Assembly (NCBI GenBank): GCA_034409565.1
Contig: DAOUMS010000002.1
Span: 78,436-142,435, forward strand
Direction: 5' to 3'
Origin: E44-bin89 sp034409565
GTDB lineage: Bacteria > Chloroflexota > Dehalococcoidia > Dehalococcoidales > RBG-16-60-22
Length of the DNA: 64,000 bases
A program made the translations under genes and the position numbers. The notes under the pieces were generated by a model. It searched no databases. It was given only the letters and a program-made list of their open reading frames with translations, and had not been told where the DNA came from. Shown here piece after piece: positions 1-9,235 of the stretch. Position 1 is the stretch's first letter, and the number at the start of each line of letters is the position of its first letter.

Positions 1-1615
1 CAGCCGGATGGGACTTGCCGGCAAAGATAATCTGGACCGGATGCCAGTTATTGGTGACAATCCGCTTTAGTCGCTCAATGTCATGCAGGATGAGTGCCGG
101 CCGTTTATACTCCGTGAAGCGGCGGGCAAAGGCAATGGTGAGCACTTCCGGGTCAAGCAGCGCCCCCATCATCAGCATATGAGTCCAGGGAACGTTGTCC
201 TCCAGCCATCGGGTACGCATGCGCTCCCGAATCGCTCCCACGAGCTTGCGCCGGAGCCTCTGGCAGATAGCCCAGAGAGCTTCATCTGGTATCTCCGACA
301 CCTTTTCCCACAAATGGGGGACATCATGTTTCGTCAACCAGTCCTCACCGAGATACTTTGCCAGAAGATGGTCTAATTCCGGAGCAACCCAGGAAGGTAC
401 GTGAATGCCGTTGGTCACCTGGGATATGGGTACCTGCTCCTCGGCAATATCCGGCCAGAGACCGTGCCACATCTTTCGGGTAACGCTGCCGTGAAGCTGG
501 CTCACCGCATTGCGCCGGTCAGCCATTTTGAGGGCGAGGACGGTCATGTTGTAATTCTCGGGTTCGGAATTGCTCTCCCAGCCGAGCTCCAGAAATGCCC
601 TGCGGTCAATGCCCAGCTGCTCCCAGTAGCCCCGGAAATATTTCTCCACCAGCTCTATGGCGAAGATATCGTGTCCCGCCATAACCGGGGTATGGGTGGT
701 AAATACCGTGGTCTTTCGTATCTCCGGCTGTGCCTCGGCAAAGCTCATACCCCCGGATACTTTTTCTCTAACGCGTTCCAGGGTCATGAAGGCGGTATGT
801 CCCTCGTTAGCGTGCCAGAGCGTGGGGTTGATGCCAAGTGCTCGCAGCACGCGCACGCCGCCAATGCCGAGGACGATTTCCTGCTGCAAGCGCAGCTCCC
901 TGTCGGACACATAGAGCCGTGCTGAGAGTTGCTGGTAAGGCCCGGGGTTCTCCTCAAGCTGTGTATCCAGCAAATAAATATCAGTGCGGCCTACCTTGAC
1001 GTGCCAGGCACCGAGCGCCAGGTCAACGTCACCCAGCCTGACCCTGGTCAGAGCGATGTCACCGCTGGGAGAGCGAATCTGATTGATGGGCGCTTCGTCA
1101 AAATTAAGTTCCTGATATTCCTCTTCCTGCCAGCCGGAGGCGGATATATGCTGGTGGAAATACCCCTGCGGATACATGAAGCCGACGGCGACCATCGGCA
1201 GCCCGATATCGCTGGCTTCCTTGCAGATGTCTCCGGCCAGCACCCCCAAACCTCCAGCGTAAATGGGCAGGGAATTATGGATGGCGTATTCCATGGAGAA
1301 GTAGGCCACCGGCCCGGAGAACAGGTTGGGGTAGTTAGCATGCAGCCAGGTGTGGTCAACGGGGGACATCATCTCATCGTAGGCGGCCATCACTGAATCA
1401 TAGAGGGCGAGAAATGCCGGGTCGGCACCAGCTTGAGCCAGCCGTTCCGGGCTTATCCAGGAGAGCTGTTTCACCGGATTATGCCCGCTCTCCTTCCAGA
1501 GCGGGTAATCCAGGGCGCGGAATAGCTGACGGGCCTGATTGTTCCAGCTCCACCATAGATTGCTGGCCAGTTCACCAAGCCGCCCAATACTCTCCGGCAC
1601 CTGGATAGAATTCAA
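1..1615 (-). CDS. glgP: alpha-glucan (glycogen/maltodextrin) phosphorylase, 3' end cut by window
   Basis: Phosphorolysis of alpha-1,4-glucans to glucose-1-phosphate in the cytoplasm. My reading of the minus strand gives about 538 residues with no stop. It opens with the N-terminal domain typical of the Thermotoga AgpA-type enzymes (ELASNLWWSWN, about residue 14) and then has the phosphorylase core motifs YFSMEYAIHNSLPIYAGGLG, WHANEGHTAF, TTHTPVMAGHD and RFTEYKRP. The family is usually about 850 residues, so roughly 300 C-terminal residues, including the PLP lysine region, lie outside the window. I chose the TTG at 1615 because GAGG sits about 9 bases upstream and an in-frame TAA lies just before it. 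The identification is secure; the start codon is less so. Confidence 0.93.
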   Translation of the reverse strand, partial: MNSIQVPESIGRLGELASNLWWSWNNQARQLFRALDYPLWKESGHNPVKQLSWISPERLAQAGADPAFLALYDSVMAAYDEMMSPVDHTWLHANYPNLFSGPVAYFSMEYAIHNSLPIYAGGLGVLAGDICKEASDIGLPMVAVGFMYPQGYFHQHISASGWQEEEYQELNFDEAPINQIRSPSGDIALTRVRLGDVDLALGAWHVKVGRTDIYLLDTQLEENPGPYQQLSARLYVSDRELRLQQEIVLGIGGVRVLRALGINPTLWHANEGHTAFMTLERVREKVSGGMSFAEAQPEIRKTTVFTTHTPVMAGHDIFAIELVEKYFRGYWEQLGIDRRAFLELGWESNSEPENYNMTVLALKMADRRNAVSQLHGSVTRKMWHGLWPDIAEEQVPISQVTNGIHVPSWVAPELDHLLAKYLGEDWLTKHDVPHLWEKVSEIPDEALWAICQRLRRKLVGAIRERMRTRWLEDNVPWTHMLMMGALLDPEVLTIAFARRFTEYKRPALILHDIERLKRIVTNNWHPVQIIFAGKSHPA

Positions 1616-1659
1616 TGAAGGCCGTTCCTCTTATACGATGAAATACCGTTAAGAAATTA

Positions 1660-1701
1660 TACCTTATTTAAGCGATAAAAAGCTAAACTTTAAATAAGGT
1701 A
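1660..1701. repeat. perfect 12-bp inverted repeat
   Basis: TACCTTATTTAA at 1660-1671 is matched by its exact reverse complement TTAAATAAGGTA at 1690-1701, with an 18-base spacer. It lies upstream of glgP and directly abuts a truncated tRNA 3' end. The arms are AT-rich, and neither strand shows a clear U-tract, so a transcription terminator is not obvious. It could instead be a recombinase-related site at the scar described next. Confidence 0.55.
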
Positions 1702-1704
1702 ACA

Positions 1705-1740
1705 ATCCGAAAGTCGCTGGTTCAAATCCAGCCGCGGCCA
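1705..1740 (+). pseudogene. orphan 3' end of a tRNA gene (possible attachment-site scar)
   Basis: The segment has a perfect 5-bp T-arm (GCTGG at 1716-1720, loop TTCAAAT, CCAGC at 1728-1732). A 7-base acceptor strand CGCGGCC and discriminator A (1740) follow. No matching 5' half (GGCCGCG acceptor, D-arm, anticodon arm) is present upstream, where the 12-bp inverted repeat stands instead. A 3'-only tRNA remnant is what integration into a tRNA gene leaves at the far end of an element. None of the intact tRNAs in this window matches it. Confidence 0.6.
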
Positions 1741-1759
1741 GCTAGACTTTCACTTCACT

Positions 1760-2599
1760 TTACTTGTCAAAGAGACGCCGCACATACGCAAGCGCTTTAG
1801 TTGCCACGAACTCCGGGTCACCTTCAGGAGCAAGGGCAATTGAAGCTGAACCAGAGAAGTCTTCTGCCTGTAAAATCCGGGCTATGTGTGGCCAATCAAG
1901 CGCGTCCTTCTCGGGAAGAATCCCCGGCGGCCAGTGGTTAGGGTCGTACAGGTGGATGTGATGTGCCTGCCCCTTGGTGGCTCTGATACCATGTTCGATG
2001 GACGGCTCCGCGGCACAAAGCTGGTCGGTATCCATCATCACACTGAAGCTAGGGCTGCCAATACGTTCTACCCATGCCATGACCTCTTCGTTACTATTCA
2101 CCAAATTCGTGTATTTAGGCGAAGACCCTTCAAGCATGATGACCGCCCCGGCCTTCTTGGCGTATTCCGCGAGTTCCCGAAAAATCTCCTCAGTCAATCG
2201 CTCCATATCCTCTTTGCTTGCCCCCGGGATTCCTGTACCACGAGCGCCGCCCAGAACGACCCTCGCCTTAAAATAACCGGCAAAGTCCAACACATTCTTG
2301 AAGGCCTTCATCGCCTTCTGGCGGATGCCTGCGTCCTCATGGATAAGTGACATTCCCTGGGGAATCATACGGCCACTGCCAACTACCGGCATTACGGCTC
2401 CGGCACGCTTCAGGGCAGCGTCAAACACCACCGGGTCAGGAGTGCGCTCCGGGTCAGGCATAAACTCGATGCCATCATAACCCCAGTCGACCGCGCGCTG
2501 GGCAATCTCCTCCGGGGTACCGGCGAGCACATTTATTATGAATTTATATTGGAGCATATCTGGGGTCGAGGCCCAGAAGCAGAACTTCACCTTTGACAT
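1760..2599 (-). CDS. sugar phosphate isomerase/epimerase-type TIM-barrel protein
   Basis: A 279-residue protein of the xylose-isomerase-like/AP-endonuclease-2 fold. Family features are the N-terminal FKFIINVLAGTPEEIAQ and WGYDGIEF, then acidic and histidine residues in metal-ligand contexts (VIMLEGSS, MMDTDQL, HHIHLYD). Members isomerise or epimerise ketoses, or act on cyclitols; the substrate cannot be read here. It is the last gene of the minus-strand catabolic cluster, separated from the LeuB-like gene by about 160 bases. The start has AAGG and GGAG upstream at usable spacing. Confidence 0.8.
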   Translation of the reverse strand: MSKVKFCFWASTPDMLQYKFIINVLAGTPEEIAQRAVDWGYDGIEFMPDPERTPDPVVFDAALKRAGAVMPVVGSGRMIPQGMSLIHEDAGIRQKAMKAFKNVLDFAGYFKARVVLGGARGTGIPGASKEDMERLTEEIFRELAEYAKKAGAVIMLEGSSPKYTNLVNSNEEVMAWVERIGSPSFSVMMDTDQLCAAEPSIEHGIRATKGQAHHIHLYDPNHWPPGILPEKDALDWPHIARILQAEDFSGSASIALAPEGDPEFVATKALAYVRRLFDK

Positions 2600-2762
2600 T
2601 CAACCTTACTCTCCAGTTAGCAAATCTTTATCAGTCTTTTGAGCTAAGCAATTTTCTTGGCTTATCAGCCTCACCTTCGAGCCGGTGATAGCAGTGCTCT
2701 TCGGTTGGGAACGCTCCTTCTTTTACCTAGTTGAATAAAAGCAACTGTGCGATATGATATAG

Positions 2763-3866
2763 CTACTTCGTTATTTGGACCTGTGATACCGCCTTCGCAA
2801 TCAGGTCGCCCATCTCCCTGGTACCCACCTTGGTCTTTCCTTCCTCCATGATGTCGTAGGTGCGGTGGGAATGTACCGTCTTCTCTGTGGCCTCATCGAT
2901 GCACCTGGCCTCTTGTTCCAGACCAAAGGCGTACTTGAGCATCATCGCCACGCTCAAAATGGTCGCAATCGGATTGGCCACGTTCTTTCCGACGTGCTTC
3001 GGCGCGCTGCCATGACTTGACTCAAAAAAGCCAAAGGTAGTCCCCTTTACCCCTGAGCCAGCTATCTGGGCCGAGGGTAGCATACCGAGGGAGCCGGCAA
3101 GCACCGAGGCTTCGTCGCTGATAATGTCGCCGAACAGGTTGCTCGTCACCAGAACGTCAAAGTCCCTCGGCCGCTTCAGCAACCACATGGTACAGGCATC
3201 AGCATAGGCGTGCTCCAGTTGCACGTCAGGATACTCCGGCGCCAGTTCATCAGCAATCTCATGCCACAACCGTGAAGACTGCAGTACGTTGGCTTTGTCC
3301 ACGGAACACAGTTTCTTACGCCTCGACTGCGCCAGTTCAAAGCCCACCCGAACAATCCGTTCAACCTCCTTCTCCGAGTAAAGCATGCTGTCCACGGCCA
3401 TGCGCCCCTCTTTGGTGCGCCACCGTTTTTTGGGTTCGCCAAAGTAAGCACCGCCGGTATTCTCACGGAGCACAATTAAGTCAACATCCTTCACAATTTC
3501 CGGTTTCACCGGTGAGCAATTTACCATTGACGGATATACCCTTACCGGACGCACATTGGCGAAAAGGCCAAATTCCCGGCGTATTAACAAAACGGCGGCG
3601 TTGGCGTATTCCTTTGCTCCCGGATAGTCCCATTTCGGGCCACCGGCGGCGCCAAAGAGAATGGCATCACTCTGGCGGCAAATCTGCAAGGTCTCGTCAG
3701 GCAGTGAAGTGCCATATTTATCAATGGCCACCCCGCCGATATCAACATAGGTTAGCTCGAACTCATGGCCGAATTTCCCGGCCACTGCTTTCAGGACTTT
3801 GACCCCCTCCTCTACGATTTCGGGGCCAATACCATCGCCCGGACCTACCGCAATTTTCCCTTCCAT
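2763..3866 (-). CDS. leuB: 3-isopropylmalate dehydrogenase-like beta-decarboxylating dehydrogenase
   Basis: A 367-residue NAD(P)-dependent enzyme of the IPMDH/ICDH family, which oxidises and decarboxylates a 2-(R)-hydroxy acid. GPGDGIGPE lies near residue 10, LRENTGGAYFGEP carries the substrate-phase loop, VDKANVLQSS holds the catalytic lysine, and TSNLFGDIISDEASVLAGS holds the metal-binding aspartates. The ATG at 3866 has GGGGTGAG immediately upstream; the frame runs open a further 46 codons but without family similarity. The sequence is close to LeuB, but there is no leuCD nearby and it sits in a catabolic cluster. A tartrate/malate-type role is therefore possible, and the symbol reflects sequence type only. 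Confidence 0.85.
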   Translation of the reverse strand: MEGKIAVGPGDGIGPEIVEEGVKVLKAVAGKFGHEFELTYVDIGGVAIDKYGTSLPDETLQICRQSDAILFGAAGGPKWDYPGAKEYANAAVLLIRREFGLFANVRPVRVYPSMVNCSPVKPEIVKDVDLIVLRENTGGAYFGEPKKRWRTKEGRMAVDSMLYSEKEVERIVRVGFELAQSRRKKLCSVDKANVLQSSRLWHEIADELAPEYPDVQLEHAYADACTMWLLKRPRDFDVLVTSNLFGDIISDEASVLAGSLGMLPSAQIAGSGVKGTTFGFFESSHGSAPKHVGKNVANPIATILSVAMMLKYAFGLEQEARCIDEATEKTVHSHRTYDIMEEGKTKVGTREMGDLIAKAVSQVQITK

Positions 3867-3915
3867 TGGCTCACCCCCTGTGTATTGATTTCCTTGGCTA
3901 GCTTTCCAGTTTGCT

Positions 3916-4686
3916 TCAGGCAGTGCACCCACCGTCAACTGGAAAGACAACGCCGGTGACGAAAGAAGCCTCATCAGAGACCAAGAACAAAATGGCAGCG
4001 GCAATTTCAGCCGGCTCAGACCATCTCCCCAGGGGAACCGCGGCCAGCCTGGTGGTGCGTTTTTGGCGCTCTTCCTCAGGGGTAGCGGGGTGGCCCAGGA
4101 AAGCCAGAGTAAGCCCGGTCTCGGTAGGTCCGGGACAGACGCAGTTTACCCTGATTTTTTCCGGACCCAGCATTTTGGCCAGGCTTTTGGATAGCAGCAC
4201 AACCCCTCCCTTGGTGGCGCAGTAAGGAACAAGCGTTGCGAAGCCCATAATCCCCCCGATAGAGGCAATATTTACAATGCTGCCACCACCCTGCTTCCTT
4301 ATCTCGGGGATAGCGTACTGGCAGCCAAGTAAAACGGAGGTAAGGTTGATATCTATCAACCTGTGCCAGTCCTCTTCGGTGGTTCTATCCAAGGTATCTC
4401 CTGCAATACCCGCATTGTTGACGAGAATATCAAGCTTGCCGTAGGTGCTGACTGCCGTCTGCACCATCTTCTTAAGATCGGTGGCGCGGGATACATTAAC
4501 CGGTACAAAAGTTGCCTCACCTCCGGCCTTTTTAATCTGGTCGGCGGTACCCTGTCCTGACTCCCGGTTAATCTCAGCGACCACTACCTTGGCGCCTTCT
4601 TTGGCAAAAAGGATGGACGCTGCCCTCCCGATTCCAGAACCACCACCGGTAACTATGGCTACTTTGTTCTCCAGTCTTTTCTCCAT
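3916..4686 (-). CDS. short-chain dehydrogenase/reductase (SDR)
   Basis: A 256-residue classical SDR. The Rossmann motif TGGGSGIG is near residue 14, NNAG near 90, and the catalytic Ser and YCATK (YxxxK) near 140-160, followed by NCVCPGPTETG. Likely an NAD(P)-dependent alcohol/ketone oxidoreductase; substrate unknown. It lies 49 bases upstream of the LeuB-like gene on the same strand, and AAGGGGG precedes the ATG. It is one of two SDRs in the cluster, so successive oxidations of one polyol or hydroxy acid are plausible (inference). Confidence 0.9.
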   Translation of the reverse strand: MEKRLENKVAIVTGGGSGIGRAASILFAKEGAKVVVAEINRESGQGTADQIKKAGGEATFVPVNVSRATDLKKMVQTAVSTYGKLDILVNNAGIAGDTLDRTTEEDWHRLIDINLTSVLLGCQYAIPEIRKQGGGSIVNIASIGGIMGFATLVPYCATKGGVVLLSKSLAKMLGPEKIRVNCVCPGPTETGLTLAFLGHPATPEEERQKRTTRLAAVPLGRWSEPAEIAAAILFLVSDEASFVTGVVFPVDGGCTA

Positions 4687-4738
4687 TATGGTGAAACCCC
4701 CTTCTTTTTTAAAATTAGGCTATAAAAATGCTTATTGT

Positions 4739-6619
4739 TCAGCCCCATATGTCTGTGATGATGTATTCAAGACCAAGCCTTTTCAAAGTGTCTGGAAGCG
4801 GCTTGCTGGTCTGCCGGTCCCAGCCCATTTGCTCGTAATAGTCACGCCGTACCTGGTCCCAGTCCGATAAAATATCCATTCCTTTGGTGGGCCCATCGAC
4901 TGCCGGCGAGCCATATCTGGGTGAGGGTATATCCAGTTCCTCACCAATGCCGTGTCTGATATTGAAAGCTTTTAGCAGGTTAACGGCCCTTCTGCCCACC
5001 TCCATTGATTCTTCAGGAGTAAAGTCCCATCCCGTAGCTGCACTTAGCGCCCTGCACAGATTGTTTACATCGTTCCTGACGTTGAATCTGCATACCACCA
5101 GTGAGTCCTCAAATTGAGCCGAGCCCTTTATACTGGCGCTAATCCTTGATAAATCGCCGGGCGTGAACACCTGCAGTACCGAATTTTCGGCGCCGAGGCC
5201 CAGTCTGGCCGGTGAGGAAGTGAAGCTGGTTTCTATGGTGCCGGCGCTCGAGACACAGGTGTCAAGGAGTTCAAACCATATCGCCCGGTGGTCATGGGTA
5301 CGCACGGTATTCCCTTTTATGGTATGGATAGCGAGATTTGGCGCTTCCCCGCCCACTTGCTGGGCGGCGCGCATTACTCCCTCGGCTAGCACGTTGCCGA
5401 ATCCTTCACGGTTGGCAATCTTACCCAGCATCGTTTTTATTGCGGCCGCGTTGCCCCAGGTCATTTCCAGCCCATCGGTATCACGTTTGGTCAGGATGCC
5501 CTTCTCATAGCATTCCAGCACCCAGGCGATAAGGAAGCCAGCCTCGTTGGTCTCCATACCGAGGCGGTCAACTTCCCAGCTGAGCATGATTGCCTCCGCT
5601 ATATCAGTGGGACCGGTGAGAGAACCCCATGAGGCGAGCTGCTCATACTCCGGCTCTTCGCCCACCTGCCCGGCATATAGCCCATCCTTGGCTTTTAACA
5701 GATGACAGTGGCGCTGCTGACAGGCCCAGCAGGAATGTCGTTTATGTTCGTAATGTTTCGCAATATACTCGGCATTATACTGGTCGAACTTAGCTTTATC
5801 GGCGAAGACGCTGGTGGTGTAATTTCGGACCGGTAAGGCGCCGAGGGGACTGAGCAGGCCAAAGGCATTGAGCGTACCATGGTAATACCCTTCACTGCCT
5901 GATGGGCTGGACTTGATGCCTTCGATGAGCTCGCGCGCGGCCGTGGAAAGCTTCTCGGCGTCATGCACCTTGACCGCCTTCTTGCCGCGGGCAACGGCAA
6001 TGGCTTTTAATTTTTTGGCCCCCATCACCGCGCCCGAGCCGTTGTGTCCGGCAGCGTGTCCTCTGTCCCCAATAATGGCAGCGAACTTTACCAGATTTTC
6101 GCCTGCTGGCCCGATGCCAAACACGCTCATTTCGGACTCTCGCTTGCCGAGTTCCTCTTTGATGATGTCCTCGGTGTCCCACGTACTTTTACCAAGCAAA
6201 TGACTGGCATCCCTCAGTTCGGCGGTGCCGTCATGAATATAGAGATAGACCCATCTCTTGGCTGCCCCGTGCACTACGATGTCGTCAAAACCAGACAACT
6301 TGAGAAAGGCGCCTAAAAATCCGTTAGCCTGAGTGGAAGTGGCGCCATTGGTAAGGCTCCCTTTGGTTACCACTGAGAACGAACCAGAGCCGCCTACTCT
6401 GGTGCCGCCCAGCGGACCGGTGGCGATTATCAGGCGATTTTCGGGGTCGGCCCAGCCTGCTTCCGGAGGAACCTCGTCATATAAATATTTTGCCCCCAGG
6501 CAGGTGCCCCCTAAATATTTCCGCAGGGTGACCTCGTCAAGCTCTTCTTCGCTGGTGGACCCGTCGCTGAGGTCAACCCTCAGAATCTTGCCCGCATAGC
6601 CTAATACATTCGATGACAC
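4739..6619 (-). CDS. aldehyde:ferredoxin oxidoreductase family protein (tungsten/molybdopterin)
   Basis: A 626-residue enzyme of the AOR family, which uses a bis-pterin W (or Mo) cofactor and one [4Fe-4S] cluster to interconvert aldehydes and carboxylates with ferredoxin. N-terminal GYAGKILRVDLS, RLIIATGPLGGT and the PAGENLVKFA/GSGAVMGAKKLKAI segment are family signatures. Cluster ligands appear as C297-x2-C300-x4-C305 and C510 (LVVCRF); canonical AOR has CxxCxxxC, so the third spacing is one longer. The start is GTG with GGGAGAG five bases upstream. It is paired with a second AOR through a cupin gene. Substrate unknown. Confidence 0.93.
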   Translation of the reverse strand: MSSNVLGYAGKILRVDLSDGSTSEEELDEVTLRKYLGGTCLGAKYLYDEVPPEAGWADPENRLIIATGPLGGTRVGGSGSFSVVTKGSLTNGATSTQANGFLGAFLKLSGFDDIVVHGAAKRWVYLYIHDGTAELRDASHLLGKSTWDTEDIIKEELGKRESEMSVFGIGPAGENLVKFAAIIGDRGHAAGHNGSGAVMGAKKLKAIAVARGKKAVKVHDAEKLSTAARELIEGIKSSPSGSEGYYHGTLNAFGLLSPLGALPVRNYTTSVFADKAKFDQYNAEYIAKHYEHKRHSCWACQQRHCHLLKAKDGLYAGQVGEEPEYEQLASWGSLTGPTDIAEAIMLSWEVDRLGMETNEAGFLIAWVLECYEKGILTKRDTDGLEMTWGNAAAIKTMLGKIANREGFGNVLAEGVMRAAQQVGGEAPNLAIHTIKGNTVRTHDHRAIWFELLDTCVSSAGTIETSFTSSPARLGLGAENSVLQVFTPGDLSRISASIKGSAQFEDSLVVCRFNVRNDVNNLCRALSAATGWDFTPEESMEVGRRAVNLLKAFNIRHGIGEELDIPSPRYGSPAVDGPTKGMDILSDWDQVRRDYYEQMGWDRQTSKPLPDTLKRLGLEYIITDIWG

Positions 6620-6690
6620 AACAGCTCTCCCATTTGCACAAAGTTATGGCCCATGGCACATGCCTGTCTTTCTGGGCAGTATTTTTTCTG

Positions 6691-7095
6691 CTACTTATCT
6701 TTAAGGTATTTTCTGGTCTTATCGTGTAGCTCATCTATCAGTGGCGAGGGCTTCAGGGACGGAATATAAACACAGAACAGTTTTAGTGTTTCAGTCTCGC
6801 TGGTGTTCTGGCAATAGTGCTCCACGCCCTTGGGGGCAAATATGACCGAATCTGTCTCCAGCTTGTACACTTCATCGCCCACCCGGCCTTCACCACGGCC
6901 AATGACGTACATTATTTCATCGCTGGTGTGGGTATGTGTTCCCGTGCTGCTGCCCGGTGGAATGTGAGAAAACAGAAACGATGCTCCCTGGTAATTACCA
7001 ATCTCTGGAGACATAATCATCTTCAGGAACCTCTCGTTTGGGGGGCCTGCCTTTACGGAAGGAAAGTCCCATCCATCATAAACGAATTTTGCCAT
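6691..7095 (-). CDS. small cupin-domain protein
   Basis: About 134 residues with a single cupin barrel. GTHTHTSDEIMYVIGRGEG supplies the His/His/Glu metal ligands of motif 1, and APKGVEHYCQNTS supplies the motif 2 histidine. Such proteins are metal-dependent enzymes or small-ligand sensors; nothing in the sequence decides which. It lies between the two AOR genes on the same strand, suggesting a linked function. I prefer the ATG at 7095 because AGGAG is 8 bases upstream; another ATG two codons earlier is too close to that site. Confidence 0.85.
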   Translation of the reverse strand: MAKFVYDGWDFPSVKAGPPNERFLKMIMSPEIGNYQGASFLFSHIPPGSSTGTHTHTSDEIMYVIGRGEGRVGDEVYKLETDSVIFAPKGVEHYCQNTSETETLKLFCVYIPSLKPSPLIDELHDKTRKYLKDK

Positions 7096-7207
7096 TTTCA
7101 TTCTCCTTTCACTTCAAGCGAATACTGCCTGAGCCTTATACTGACCCGTGTCAGAATACATTACATATCCCTTTCATCCCCCTGTTAACTTGATGCCCGT
7201 GCTCAGG

Positions 7208-9082
7208 TTAGATGAGACCAATAGTCCAGTCCAGACCTAGCTCGCCCAGTTTTTGAGGGGAGGGTGAGCCATCGGGCCAGCCCATCATATCATAATATGT
7301 GTCTATGGCTTTCTGGAAAGCAACCGGGTCAAGCACCACGCCCTGCAGGGGTCCTGAAGCCTGGGGCGTGAAGAAGCGCCGTGGCATATTGTCATCTTTG
7401 CGGGTAAAGCCTTCTCTGAGATTGAAAACCCGCGCCATGTTGGCTGCCCTTTCCCCCACCCTCATGAAATCAGCGATAGTTATATTCCAGCCAGTTACCG
7501 CCGTAGCCAGCTGGGCAATTCTCTTGAAGCCAGTCAGGCCGTAGGACATGATAAAGTAGCAGCAGACCCCGCAGTTCAGAAAATGGACAAGCGTGGAATT
7601 ATGGATTAATATTTGGACCTTGGCTGGGGAAAGGTCATCAAGGGGCAGGGGCTCAAAGGTGCCCAGATTATTCAGCTCTTGCAACAGCGGAGTCATGGAG
7701 GCATAGATATTATCGTGCATGTTATGGCAGTGGTCAGCACCTGTAGGGGATACGCTGTAGCCAACACCCATCCCCTGTTTCCACCGTGGCTCATGCATGG
7801 GAAATTCCTGACCTTTGATGTGAAAGGCAAACTCTTCCGCCGCCGGACCTATCTTTTTGGCGGTTCGGGCCACGCCCTCGGCGAGTAAATCCCCCAGACC
7901 ATCGCGCAGCGCAATCCGCTCCACCATCTGGACCATGGCGGCTTCATTGCCAAAGTGTAAATCAATCCCGCCGCTATCCTTCGAAGTAAGCAGTCCATTT
8001 TCATAGCATTCCATGGCAAAGGCAATGGCCGCCCCGCAGGAGATGCTGTCCAGGCCATAAGCGTTGGCCAGTTCGTTGCCTTTGGCGATTGCTATCAGGT
8101 CGGTTATACCGCAAAGAGAGCCCAGAGCCGCTATGGTTTCATATTCGGGGCCTCCGTAATTGGGGTCAACCTGGTATGGCTCGTCTGTTTTGACCTCGCG
8201 CTTGCATTGCACCGGGCAGGCGAAACAGCCCCGCCTCTTTACCAGAATGGTATTGGTCATGGTTTCCCCGTTTATCTTGTCCGCCCCGTCAATAGAGCCC
8301 AGCTGAAAATTACGCGTGGGCAGACCGCCGGCGGCATCCAGGGCCGGGACACCTCTGGAGGTGCCAAATTCTCGCAAAGTATCCAGGTTTATGGGTGTAT
8401 TATGGCTAATCCAGCGGGCCACGTCACGAAGCGCTTGTTGGTCGGCGACTGATGGGCGCTGATGTCCGCGGCAGGCTATGGCTTTTAGGTTTTTAGAGCC
8501 CATCACCGCGCCCATACCAGTCCTGCCGGCTATGGCGTCCAGATCATTTACCACGCAGGCGAAACGCACCAGGTTTTCTCCAGCTGGGCCAATCTGGGCC
8601 ACTTTTATGGCAGAATCTCCAAGCTCTTCACGGATAGCCTTCTGGCATTCTAGGGTTTTCCTGCCCCAGAGGTGCCTGGCATCTCGCAGAGAAGCCTCAC
8701 CGTCCCGTATGAAGAGATAGACAGGCTTTTCCGCCTTCCCTTCAATGATGACAGCATCAAAGCCGGCCATTTTCAGCTCAGCACCCCAGAAGCCTCCCGC
8801 CTCAGCTTCACCAAATGCCCCGGTAAGCGGTGACTTGCTGCCTACCGCGTGACGACCGCAACCTGCGACTGGTACGCCGGTTAGAGGGCCCGCGGCGAAG
8901 ACGAGTTTATTCTTCGGGCCCAGGGGGTCAGTGCCCTTTGGGACCTCCTTGAGCAGAAAGTACCCCACAAAACCCTCACCACCAAAATACTGCCGGTAAA
9001 ACTCTTCCGGGAATTCCTCCACGGTTATTTTCCCTGAAGAAAGGTCAACTCTTAAAATCTTTCCTGTGTATCCGTTTGGCAC
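7208..9082 (-). CDS. second aldehyde:ferredoxin oxidoreductase family protein
   Basis: A 624-residue AOR-family enzyme. GYTGKILRVDLSSGKI opens the protein, KLVFAAGPLTGVPV and MGAVMGSKNLKAIACRG are pterin-domain signatures, and the canonical cluster motif is C286-x2-C289-x3-C293. Additional cysteines lie at 504-508 (NCGVCC). It is only distantly similar to the neighbouring AOR, so the two probably use different substrates rather than being a recent duplication. The start is GTG preceded by a run of G residues. No dedicated ferredoxin or cofactor-synthesis gene is adjacent. Confidence 0.94.
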   Translation of the reverse strand: MPNGYTGKILRVDLSSGKITVEEFPEEFYRQYFGGEGFVGYFLLKEVPKGTDPLGPKNKLVFAAGPLTGVPVAGCGRHAVGSKSPLTGAFGEAEAGGFWGAELKMAGFDAVIIEGKAEKPVYLFIRDGEASLRDARHLWGRKTLECQKAIREELGDSAIKVAQIGPAGENLVRFACVVNDLDAIAGRTGMGAVMGSKNLKAIACRGHQRPSVADQQALRDVARWISHNTPINLDTLREFGTSRGVPALDAAGGLPTRNFQLGSIDGADKINGETMTNTILVKRRGCFACPVQCKREVKTDEPYQVDPNYGGPEYETIAALGSLCGITDLIAIAKGNELANAYGLDSISCGAAIAFAMECYENGLLTSKDSGGIDLHFGNEAAMVQMVERIALRDGLGDLLAEGVARTAKKIGPAAEEFAFHIKGQEFPMHEPRWKQGMGVGYSVSPTGADHCHNMHDNIYASMTPLLQELNNLGTFEPLPLDDLSPAKVQILIHNSTLVHFLNCGVCCYFIMSYGLTGFKRIAQLATAVTGWNITIADFMRVGERAANMARVFNLREGFTRKDDNMPRRFFTPQASGPLQGVVLDPVAFQKAIDTYYDMMGWPDGSPSPQKLGELGLDWTIGLI

Positions 9083-9235
9083 GTTTACCCCCCATAATTA
9101 GTCTTATTAAAAACCCCGGGATTTGAACCTTTTTCTATACTAAAGACATCTATGCCATTATCTTCTAAGCAGTCTATAGTAAGTTTGAGTTGCTACATTA
9201 TAGTTATTAAATTCCGCCACAGAAATCTGTGGCTT

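Noticed and set aside
929..1396. Plus-strand open frame of 155 codons
   Set aside because: It is antisense to the clearly conserved glucan phosphorylase.
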